Under the pieces are notes generated by a model. The model made no database searches, was not told the origin of the DNA, and saw nothing but the letters and a program-made list of their open reading frames with translations. A stretch of 64,000 nucleotides of DNA from Campylorhamphus procurvoides (lineage: Eukaryota > Chordata > Aves > Passeriformes > Dendrocolaptidae): positions 124,001 through 188,000 of the forward strand of contig WBMV01000007.1 in NCBI GenBank assembly GCA_013396655.1, given 5' to 3'. Shown piece after piece: positions 25,784 through 36,473 of the stretch. Made by a program: the position numbers and the translations under genes. Numbering within the stretch: the first letter of the stretch is position 1; every line of letters starts with the position of its first letter.

Positions 25784-25843
25784 GCCACATTTTCCTTATC
25801 TATGAAAAGAGGATAAAATTCCTTTCTGCTATGCTTTGTAGAT
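25784..25843 (+). repeat. Probable MIR-type SINE core fragment
   Basis: CCACATTTTCCTTATCTATG, then AAAAGAGGATAAAATTCC, follows the MIR core (tcagtttcctcatctgtaaaatggggataataat) with moderate divergence. The fragment is about 60 bp long. Chance similarity is less likely than for the intron 2 case but not excluded. Confidence 0.42.
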
Positions 25844-28800
25844 TGTGACCAACATAATATGACCTCATGGTCAATTGACACTGTTTGTGTACAGTTCATA
25901 AATAAATATAATACTGGGGGGAAAGGAGAGAAATATGCAGGAGACAATATGGGAAAGAAAAGAAATGAAGAAGATAAAAGCAAGCATACTGAGAAAGACA
26001 AACATGACAAAGAATTTAAGATGTCAAGGGGACATTAGGCAACTCATACAAGAAGAAAACATTAGGAAAAAAATGTAGGGTGAAGGACTTAGAAAAAGAG
26101 TATTTAAAGGGCAGAAAAATAGTAGAGCTTAGAAAAACATTTACTTTCTAAATATATTTGATAACAGAAAGAACAGTGGCTGTGTCATAAAACAATGAGT
26201 ACCCTGTGGCAGACCATGCATTTTCCTCGTGATGACAAAACAAGTTTCCTTCCTCTTTAATTGCTTCCATTTCTCTGTGATACAGCCAAGCACCCTGGAC
26301 ACTTCTGAGATGAGAGCTCCACAGTGCAGAGATTCCCAAAGAGCAGAGTAGGTGAATCAAAGTACTTGCAGGGAAAGGCTACTAAAGAAAGTTGCCTTGA
26401 GGGCTAGTAAATTTAATTCTAATTAAAGTGGCTGTTTAGCAGCTCTGTGGTTCCTGTCTTCCAAAAGGATGGCCAGAGATGACCTTTATGGTTAATTTCT
26501 GTGTATGTAGTGCAGCTAGCACATTGCTCCTGTTCACCTGGAGCAAAGGTAATTACTTTTCACTCTCTATGAAAACTTCCAAAGTTACCAGTTAAATGGG
26601 GTTTAGGCTTTTATTGGTTTCTCTTATCCACCTGTACTGGCCCAGACACTAAGAACAAACATCAGCCAGCCATGATTGAAGTGACTGGTTTTGACTCTCA
26701 TTTTTAACCTTTGTGTTGATTTTGACTCCACTCATTCATCCTCCCTCATGCATGGTAAAATTAATGCAATGCCAAAAATAGGCACAGGGAGATGGTACCA
26801 GCTTGCCAACAGTTCTCGAGGTAGGGAATGGCCAGGGGCTTTGAGCTCAAAATATTCATGTGACCTGTAGAAAGAGAGGTCAAAGATGGGGAAAAAAGGG
26901 AGCAGCTTTGAGGAGCAATGTGCTGGAAGAAGTCTTTCAGGCCTGGCTGGGAATTAATTACAATTTTGGCATTGAATTATCTCAGTCTCAATAGGATTTT
27001 GTTGTTTTTGATAGAAACCTGATGGTTATCCAAGGAAGTCAGGCTCTGAAGTTTTTAGAGGATTGGGGATTTTTTTGTTTTAGTTTTTGTTCTGTTTGTT
27101 TGTTTGTTTTTCTTTAGGGAAGGGGTAGAATCTTGTTTTTTTGTTTGGTTTTTTGGGGGTAAGGGGGAAAGGGATGATTAAATAAAAAGAAGAATCCTAC
27201 TTTGCAGAAGAATTAGCAAAACACTAGAGTTTTTGCTAACATTCCCCCGTTCTTGGGATACTGCATTATCATGAAAAAATTACATTAATATTTTCCAAAA
27301 TGAATTCTGCTTTTATTTGCCCATGTCTCATTCCACATGACCTGTACCTCTGTTAATTCACACAAATCCCTTGGTGCAACAGCTACACCTGTGAGACACC
27401 TACAAAAGCTGCACATATGTTTTGGGTCAAAAAACCAATCCAGCAAGAAAGTGTCTATTACAGATTTCTTGAAGGCAGAACACCAGCTGCAGTCAACTGT
27501 GTAAAAAGGTTCAGTAAAAATAACTTCAGTTTACCCCTGGCGATGACTAATCAACGGCCTGGGAGCAAAGTCTGGTCCCTAACTTTTTAAAAAGTCCTAC
27601 AAACCTATGAAATGAAGTAATCAAGCCAGCTAATTTAGAAATACCGATATGTGGAGTGGGGAAGAATGAAGACTGGTTTTACATAGTTACTGCTGCACTG
27701 TGCAAATGCATCTGTATCTTGCTCCCTTATATCAGTCTAAGAATAAAAATGACAGCCAAGGATTAAGAAAGTCACTGTCCTCCATTTGTGCAAACAACTG
27801 ATAGAAATAGTCTTATAAACTGGTATATTCATACACAGTACGCAGGTATTTTTCATACAGGGCAAATATATAAGGGAACTTGACCTAGGGAAACACCACA
27901 CCCATTCTGCACACAATTACATCTTTTATGTTCTGCATGAAAGAATATACTGCAAATGAAACTTGGTGCAAAGTTTAAATAAAGAATTACCAAGTAATAA
28001 TTAACTCAGTCTGTCATTTATTATGATGAGGCAGTAAGGTAAGGTCAGTTTCCTTTAATGCTTTTCAAAGAATGTACTCATTTTAGAACAGGTATGACAA
28101 GTTACACAGAGTTCTCAAAAGACATAGTGTACTCCTCCTGGCTTAGTGATGCTCTGTGTATTCATTCTCATTGCCAGTTTTGACCTAATTATCAGTATCA
28201 CAGCCATGGTGACATACAAAAAGCCCAGTCACACTGAAGTTATGACCCAGGACTTTCACCTGTAACCTCTCCTGTAAAGTTTAATTAGTGATGTCATCAC
28301 TTGTCCCATGAAATGCTTTTCACTGCAGGAGAAGATATGTTGGTGTGGTTCAAATGTGAAGACTCCTTATATTTTATTCTTAAGCTCCATTAATGTGGGA
28401 GACTTTTTGAGCACAGATGGTCAAAAAGAAAACTAATAAAACAAACCAAAGTATGGACAAAATATTTTTATCGTATACTAAAAAACATCTTACAGTGGAA
28501 ATACTTTTTGTTCTAACTTCCTAGTCTGGATAGTGTTTTGAGACCAAGCTGTACAGACTTACACATGCACAGTTCCACAAATCTATAAGCATTCCGCCAC
28601 TTTACTGGGCAGGATTTGTCTGGTGCTGAAACCCTGTTGTGGCATCCCAGTGCACTGCAAATCACCTACTAATGAAGTCTTATTTTGAGATATTTGGGTT
28701 AGAGATAATGATAATCTTACAAAGTTACTATTTACTATTTATATTATAGTTGCACCTAGAAAACCAAAATGAAAGGTTTTAATTTAATTAGGTGTTTTGC

Positions 28801-31800
28801 AAACGATAATAAGAAAGAGTTCCTGCATCAGAGATCTAGCAGGGTTCTTATCGGACAGGATAAAAGTGATGGTTGAAAGAGATAAACAAGGTGGGAGTGG
28901 ATTGGAAAGACTGCTTTACAGTTGTAAAGCAAACAGACTTCACTACAGCTCACTACTTGCCTGACTGATGGGAGTGGTTCATGAGCATCACAGCAGAAAA
29001 AGGTTTCGAGAAGGGATTTAGAGGAGGATAAGGCATCAGCTTTATGGATTTTGGCAGGGACTGCTTTCCACTGCTAGGTACTGCAACAGAGAAAATATTT
29101 AAGACTTCTGCCTATCACTGTGAAAGAAGCACAGCTGCTTAAGAATTGACCGTCTCTCACTTTAAAATTAATTAACTGATATAACCTATGGTGAAAGATG
29201 ATTTTTCTGATTGACTCAAGCCCATTTAACATCTATAAACTGGAAAACGGTTTTAATTTTCATCTCCTGTGAGTACATATAATTATATTCTCTCTTTGTT
29301 GTTTATCCTGAAGTTGATCATGTTTCAGCAGGGCTCAAGTCCAGAAAGCATAACTGTATGTTGAAATGCAAATTGCACAATAACCATCATCATAGAATTA
29401 AAGGGAATATTATGAGATTTGTTATAATCTCATATGGCTTTACAGGACATTTTAAACAAACAAAAACAAAAATTATTTTCTGAAATAGAAAAAAATTACC
29501 TAGTTTTACAAGAAAGCCAAGCGTCATCAATTGTGAGTTGAACAAGACTGCTTCTTTCCCATTTGCTTTTAGGCTTTCAGGGGAAACAACTGCAGTCAGT
29601 GTTAAAGACAGTTATTTAGAAGTAAATAATAACATATTATTATTAAGGTTATCTGATCTATGCTGCACTAAAATAAGTATCTAAATTGAAATAAAAATAA
29701 ACTCTTAAGAATATAATAATTAGGCTGCCCTAAAACTGATATGTGTGCTTTTGTCAGCTGCAGATCCTTTCTTGCCCCCTGTACCCCACTCCCACTGACT
29801 CTGCAGGGTCCCTCGTTGCTACTCTAGGTTTGACTGTTCATCCTTTAGTTCCTTGTCCCCAGCAGGAGCCTCCCTCTGCTGCCAGTCAGGAACTTTCACT
29901 CACCTAGTTGCCTTTGACCACATACTTACATCAAGACCAGGTTTGTTGCTTAGGTTCTCTCTATTGATGTAACACAGTAAGTAATGAAGCATGATGCTGG
30001 TCAAGCTTTCAAGCAGGTGAGTCAAAAAAATTTGGATGCAAGTCTCTTTTCCCCTGCTCTTTAATTACATCTAATCTGTTCCTTTTACATTTTCCCTGTA
30101 TTCCCCACTGCTTGGCTTCTGTCATCAATCTGCAACGCATTTTTCCATTGATTAGTGACTTGTCCATACAATATGCAGCCATGCTAACTCCAAGCATTGA
30201 CTGCACCATGGGCTCACACCACAGGTTTGGTCATTTCCTAGCTTTCATGTGCTTATTAAAAGACCCTTTGATGGACTATATATAACCTTCTAAATCATCT
30301 CTAAATCATCCCTAGTTACCTAGCCAGCCTCTCAAGCACCCCATTATTTTAGTTACACAGCTCCAATAATTAAGTCTCCTATTTTTTCCTAGGCCTCAAT
30401 TACATTGTTTTCACTGACACCTATGAATTCTTATTTCAGGAAACAGGAAAATTAACCACAATCTCTATTTATTTACATCCACATAGAATAAATCCTAGCT
30501 AGAATTGTTATAGCACCTGGCACAGATTTAGAAACATAATTACAATATCATAGAATCAGTCAAAACACCAGCTGCTCTTTCTCTCCTGTATCTCTTCCAT
30601 CAGCTACATATCATTCATTATTTAGTGAGGAGATTCAGTACAGATTAAAACTCATCCTAAACCATATCTACTATTCAATCATATCTTTACCTTGCTGCTA
30701 TAGTTAATCATCTTTTGGATAATCTTTGAAAAGGGGTGATGGGGAATAAGGAAACAAATAACTTCTAAAAAGAATAGGCATTAATGTCATTTTCTATCAT
30801 GTAGTTCAGATTTCTGCACCCATGGCACAGTTCTGCCACTTCTATTGCTCAGGAATTACTTTAATGTAATTTTGAGAAATGCATTGAAGAAGTCTACCCT
30901 TCTCACCACATTGAAATATAAAGAATTAATCATCCAAGTAATATCTACTGCAGTAAATTCCTACTGTATGCAATTATCTGATAGGCAGCAAAAAGTATTT
31001 TCAAAGGTCAGTAGAGATGTGGAATGTAGAATTAAATGCTGATTAATCAGGATAAGACTGGTAGCCGATATAAGAGCAAGTTAACCACCTAGTGCTGTAA
31101 ATAATTACTACTCTTGTAAATTTAACATCCATGAGTACAGCAAGACAGGCATATGTTAAAAAAAAAAAAAGGTACATTTTAATATACATGGATCCAAAAG
31201 GATTCAATAGTGTTCTTCCAGGCAGTCTGTTAGGCATTGGCTACTGCTCACCTAACAGTTGGGTATAATACAGCAGGTAGCCTTACAATTTCACCTAGGA
31301 CACTCTCAGGCCAGCCAAGATATTCCTGCTGATCTGATCTGGACCTGCACTGGATTACCGTTTGTCTGTTATATGTTCAGAAATGCAGGAAAGCCACAAC
31401 AAGATTTTAATTGTCAGTTAAATACAGAAGGAGGCTTCCAGGAATGTGTATTCTGCACATTCACTTTAGATGCTTTTCAGAGGGTGGGAGGCTGGGAATG
31501 CCCAGGTTAACATTTGCACTAGCACAATGGAAAATAGGAATGACATATTGTGTCAAAATGTATATCTGAAAAACATTAATGTAATCCAGAAACGTTAGTA
31601 AATGTCTGCTAGACTAAATTAGATTAATGCAGCCATTGTATGTGATATTTTAAAATCAGTTTTTGTGAACTATTGGATACATCCAAGCACACATTCTTAC
31701 TTTTTCTTTTATTAGGGAAAACTTATTCTGCAGTAGGATTAGTTATGGTACTTACCTGTAATATAATTTCCAAACTGTCTAATCGTTTTTCGCATCAGCA

Positions 31801-32705
31801 TAAAACATTGTTGTACTTTCTTTCTTTTGGTGGTGTAAAAGTATATGCAAACCTTTCTCAGTAACATTACTAAAACCTTGAAACCTTGACACAACTAAGG
31901 ATTGGAGTGTGAGAAGGAATCTCCAGGCCTGCAGTTGGACTATAGGCTACAGGTCATCCCAAGTGACTGAGAAAGGTGATTGGTTGCTTGTCTGGCTGTT
32001 CGACTCTCCCTCCCTCTAAAGTTTAGCACCACCTCTGCAAAATCCAGGATTCCCTTCTTTCCTTATTCTTTTAAAGCCAGCTAAAAACTGATAAATATCT
32101 GTCAACAAGCAAATGTGAAGCTTTGGTATATCAAAGGGTAAGAGATCATAGAACAGGCATTTGTCTAAAACGTAGCCAGATTTTCCAAAATGCTCAAGGA
32201 TAATTTTTTCAAGTGCTCAGCATCCACCTCTATAGGCAAATTTTCAGAAGTGCTCAAAGCCATGCATGCTAAAAGTCTCTAAGTGCTGCTAGTTGGTTTG
32301 GTTCTTTAGTTGAAGCCAAGTTTCTGAAAAGCCTGTCCCCTTTGAAATATTTCTGCTAAAGGCTGTTCCAGTATCCCTAACTTATTATTTTGGATTCTAT
32401 ACGTATCTGTAGATCTCTACAAAAGAATCTCGTTGTAAACCCAATATTTTGTTAAATTAAAAATAAACACAGTTGCTTTGGAACATAACTCTTTCATTTT
32501 GTTGTTTTTGAAATGGCTTCCTAGACACCCTATGTATGAAATATGTCATGCTTCTTTTTTAGAAACTTTATATCATAAGGACATATCATTTTTCCATCAC
32601 ATCTATTTATGAAGCCTGCATTCTATTGTGTTCCCCTTACATGTACATCTATTCCTAAACTAATGTCTATTTCCCCACTACAGATACTGTGACTTTCACA
32701 CGTTA
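25844..32705. other. Intergenic, no gene recognised
   Basis: About 6.9 kb with no exon, RNA gene or nameable transposon. A T/G-rich, G-run-bearing tract lies at 27065-27175. Open frames are below 85 codons. Confidence 0.72.
27065..27175 (+). repeat. Keto-rich (T/G) low-complexity tract with G runs
   Basis: The stretch is nearly all T and G, with repeated GTTT units followed by GGGGG TAA GGGGG AAA GGG at 27155-27173 and earlier GGG and GGGG runs at 27117-27125. The G runs could support a quadruplex on the plus strand. Confidence 0.7.
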
Positions 32706-32851
32706 GTTGAAAGATTAGCTCAGCTGGACAGAATATGGTGCCAGTAACACCAAAGTCATGGGTGTGATCTCTCTGTAGGCCATTCACGGAAGAGCTGGCC
32801 TTAATGGTCCTTATGGCTCCCTTCTAACTTAGAATATCCTGGGATTCTGTC
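32706..32851 (+). mobile_element. tRNA(Ile)-derived SINE with CR1-like tail (TguSINE1-like)
   Basis: The 5' part resembles tRNA-Ile. An intact A box (TAGCTCAGCTGG, 32716-32727) is followed by ATGGTGCCAGTAACACCAAA, then a decayed B box at 32761-32771 (GGTGTGATCTC against GGTTCGATCCC) and GTAGGCCATTCAC. The 3' part, GGTCCTTATGGCTCCCTTCT then AACTTAGAATATCC, is the CR1-type tail used for mobilisation by CR1. This architecture matches the SINE known as TguSINE1 in songbirds. It is not a functional tRNA gene: the acceptor stem and B box are degraded. Confidence 0.85.
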
Positions 32852-33164
32852 AAATTGTTCTGTTGGTTTATGAAGTACTGCAACTATATTTTACTAAACC
32901 CTTAACTCTGAATAAAATATACAGAAGAGCCTCAGAAAATAATGCTGACTGTTGTAGTTACCAATAAGAAAATTCAAGACTTGAAAAAGGATCAAGTTGA
33001 AGATGCTACACTTACACAGATATGTACAACTCTACAAAAATAGAATGGGAAATGACTGTTCAGAAAATAATTTTGAATACATGGAGGTGGGAGATGTATC
33101 TAAGCACAGGCAGCACTTGAGTAAAGATTCTGCTGCCACAACAGAAAAATGAGGGACTGACATC

Positions 33165-33400
33165 ACTCTTGGATGTGTAAAGCAGAGCATAGCCTGACAA
33201 ACACATGAAATATCTGTTCTCAGTGTTAATAAGACTTCAGTTGGAATACTGAGCCTACAGAGCTGGGAACCTCACTTCAACAAATATGGCATCTGGAAAT
33301 GACACAGAGGAGAGCAAGAAGAGGCAGGAGTCTTCAGAAAACTGCAAGAACTAGAACTTGTTAGCTAAGTTGCAAAAAAAGATAGGTATTATCTCTTTAT
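33165..33400 (+). mobile_element. Ancient CR1 LINE fragment (ORF2 3' region), strongly decayed
   Basis: The order of words GACTTCAGTTGGAATACTG, then AGCTGGGAACCTCACTTCAA, then CAGAGGAGAGCAAGAAGAGG, then AGAACTAGAACTTG follows the CR1 consensus region encoding the 'A..QLEYC..FWAP' to 'RVQRRATKM' and 'LSYEERLR' segments. Many substitutions and indels break every frame, so this copy is much older than the one at 24541. Confidence 0.65.
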
Positions 33401-35887
33401 CAGTGACACATCCGTCTGGGAGCTGCACAGTTCCAAGGTGATAATCAAGTCTGCCAGAACTGTGAGATATAGTGATATACTTCAGGGAAGAGCACCAGTA
33501 GGTGACTTAATTATGCAGCGCCAATGGAGATGAAAAAGAGGAGATGGAGCTGGGAAGGGCTAAGCTCCTGTTCAGCAGTAGGAATGCAGAGAAAACAGTG
33601 GAGCACAGAGCAGGAATGGGGGTTTGGTGACAGAGTTAGTTGTACCACCAGCACCTGAAAGTGAATGCCTTTAGGAGATGGCACAGAGGGGATCTGATGC
33701 AAGTATCATGACCAGGAAGAAGAATATTTCCTATAGAAGATTCCACTTTTCATACAAATAATGCAGAAAGGCTGCACAGTGTGACAACCACGGTCAGGTA
33801 ACTTGAAATATTTCATCAGACAGCAGGAACTTTCCAACATTTCATGAAATGGCTCTGATAATATGACTAAAGTCTGAAGTGTTCTAACACTAGCATTTTA
33901 AGCATGCTTTCTCAAGATGTTACTCTGAAGACTTTATTTTTTTCAGGTTAACATTTAAACAAATTAAGACTGGACTGAAAGAAAGAGGGAATGTAACTCA
34001 ACAACATTCAGCTGACCCAAAGCTGGAGAAGTCTGTGCTACTTTTCAAAACTCATGAGATATTTTTCAGCTGCTGTTCCTGCTGAAAAGTGTATCTCAAA
34101 CATAAAATGAATCCCAGAAGACTACCAAATACAGTATTAGTTTCTGACTGGATATAAAAGTAAAATATTTAAATGAGAAAATGGAGTCGTGAAACAGGTC
34201 ACCAAGAGAGGCTGGGGAACCCTTGTTTTTGAAGGCTTTTGAGATCCAGCTGAGCAAAGCCTTATACAACATGGTCTGTATTCAAAGTTCACCCTTCTCT
34301 GAGATGGGTCAGACCAGAGACCTCCTAGGGACCCCTCCCCACTTTACGACTGTGTGCTGACGCTATGGATTCACCTTTCCTCAAGGATACCAGCCTTGGA
34401 GGTGACTTTTCTTCTATGTGGAAAAGAAATCCATTAGCAAGAGAACACCAAATCTGTCAGTGGGTACCATGAGGGCATGGTCTAGGGTAGGCATTTCATG
34501 AATACACTGCTCTGCACACAAGGGTGTCCAGGCACAGACCTTCGTGTGGACACAGGGAAGGGACCAGAGGCTGTGTTCAACCTGGAGGCTCTCCAAGGCC
34601 CAAGTGTCCATCATTTAAATAGACTTCAATGAAAGATTAAAAGAAATACTTGTGTATTGCTTGGCTCAGAACACCCAGGAAGGAGAGGAGCTATCCTGAA
34701 TCGCCTGTGGGAATTTACGACTAGGAGCAATGGGGTAAAGTCAGGTAAAGAAAAACAGTTTGAACATCAGTAAAATTTCCTAAGTGTGAGTGTTATTAGA
34801 CTGGAATAATCTCCCCTAAGGGAAGCAATAAAACCAACATCATTTGCATCTTTGCAAACTAGACCAGACAAAGCACTGGGAAATATACTGTGGAGAATAA
34901 TCCTGTAAAATGATTGCACTAATTTTTCTCATCTATTCTTTCTTCATAGGATTGCTTCATACATGGAATGTGCCATACTCTTTTACCTGTTACTTTATTC
35001 CCTTTCCTGTGGGATGAGTAAAAAAAAAAAAAACCCTGAAGGAAATCATACCATTCTAACCGAAAAGTAATATATTAAGTCAATTTGCATTTTTATTAAA
35101 AAAGACATATTTTCTCTTTAAAATATAACCACTGATAGACACAAGAGCATAATCTCTAGGATAATGACACACTTCAGTACACCAGGCAATTAGGTTTGCC
35201 TTTAATTATTTATTGTTTGACATGCTGCTCATACAAATACTCTGTGTAACAGGAGGAAGTCAGTTTGACCTTAATTATTGCCTGTAAATAATTCCTGAAT
35301 TGTAACTAAGTAGTGCCTTTTAAAATGTAATTATTATAATACCAGAGTTACAGAGCTCATTGATTTACAATTACTTAATTGTTTATATCCATTAAACCAC
35401 AGCTGTGATAGGTTCATCTTGCCTACACCCACTAGCCTGGAAACTGAGGAATTATGGCCAAGAACTTGGGCTAGCATTAGCTCCCACAGCCAAATGGCTC
35501 TACAATCACTCCCGTCTGGCCAAGATTGGTAGCAGTCATCAGATGGCTGACAGACTGTGGGGCTTGAGCTGGTCATTTCAGTACACATCCTTCAGAATTA
35601 CAATGAGGGGAGAAAGTGATACAAAATATAGGTACCTCCAGGATCTTGAGCTCTCACCAGGTGAATCACACTTTTTTGTGAGTCTGATTTTACACTTTTG
35701 GGGTCATAATGTATAATTAGCTATTGGACATACTGGTAACCATGCTGCTGGAAAACAGAAATCCCCCAAATTATGAAATTTTCTTCTCCACCTACACCTG
35801 TATGCAAGGGAGAGACTGTAATTTCGCTTTTCATGACTTCTGCCTTAGTATGGTATGAGCATTTCACAGAGACAGTTCCAGCCATAC
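33401..35887. other. Intergenic, no gene recognised
   Basis: No supported gene. The stretch from 35160 to 35390 is dense in TAATT cores and might be a conserved non-coding element. The open frame at 35405-35716 (103 codons) has no recognisable homology. Confidence 0.7.
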
Positions 35888-36473
35888 TGTTGTGATTTAA
35901 CCCCGTCTGGCAACTAAACCCCACACAGCTGCTGCTCACTCCACCCCAGTAGGATGGGAGAGAAAATCAGAACTGAAAAAGTGAGAAAACTAGTGAGTTA
36001 CAATAAAGATACTTTAAGAGGTGGAACAAAAGCTGCACATACAATCAACGCAAAACTAGGAATTCATTCACCACTTCCCATCTGCAGGCAGGTGTTTGGT
36101 CATCCCCAGGAAAGCAGGGCTCTGTCACATGTAATGGTTCCTTGGAAAGGCAAAAGCCACCACTCTGAACATCCCCCCCTTCTTTCTTCTTCCCCAGCTT
36201 TATATGTTGAGCAAGATGTCATAGGAATATCCCTGTGGTCAGCTGGGGGCAGCTGTCCTGGCTGTGTCCCCTCCCAGTTCCTTGTGCACCCCCAGACCAC
36301 TTGCAAGTGGGGTGGGATGAGGAGCAGAAAAGGCTTTGGCTCTGTGTAAACACTGCTCAGTAGAAAGGAAAATATCCCTGCGATACCAACACTGTTTCCA
36401 GCACAAATCCAAACATAGCCCGTTATGAGCTACTATGAAGAAAATTAACTCTATCCCAGCCAAAATTAGTACA
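35888..36473 (-). mobile_element. Solo LTR of the same avian endogenous retrovirus family, copy 2
   Basis: This has the same layout as the LTR at 20623-21201. The plus-strand start is TGTTGTGATTTAACCCCG, a GGGATGGGAGAGAAAATC block follows, TGTCCTGGCTGTG lies in the middle, and GAAAATTAACTCTATCCCAG stands near the other end. The transcription sense is the minus strand. A TATA-like box is kept (TTTATAT at 36199-36205 on the plus strand, that is ATATAAA in sense). Flanks CATAC (35883-35887) and CACAC (36474-36478) may be a 5-bp target duplication with one change. No internal retroviral genes adjoin it. The 131-codon frame at 35954-36349 lies inside the LTR and is not a gene. Confidence 0.85.
36199..36205 (-). 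promoter_or_regulatory. TATA-like box inside LTR copy 2
   Basis: The minus-strand sense ATATAAA precedes AGCTGGGGAAG, the same position as the TATA box in the LTR family (TATATAAACTGGGG). It could still promote minus-strand transcription, but activity is not visible from sequence. Confidence 0.45.

Noticed and set aside
32706..32783. A functional tRNA-Ile gene
   Set aside because: The B box is mutated, the acceptor stem does not pair and the sequence runs into a CR1-like tail, so it is a SINE head.
34414..34614. Processed pseudogene on the minus strand
   Set aside because: The 66-codon frame has no similarity I can name and there is no poly-A tail or target duplication.
35954..36349. A 131-codon open frame on the plus strand
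   Set aside because: It lies entirely inside LTR copy 2, antisense to the LTR's own transcription, and has no protein similarity.
20623..36473. A full-length provirus bounded by the two LTRs
   Set aside because: The 14.7 kb between them shows no gag, pol or env similarity and contains an unrelated CR1 copy and SINE. The LTRs are also clearly diverged from each other, so they are independent solo LTRs.
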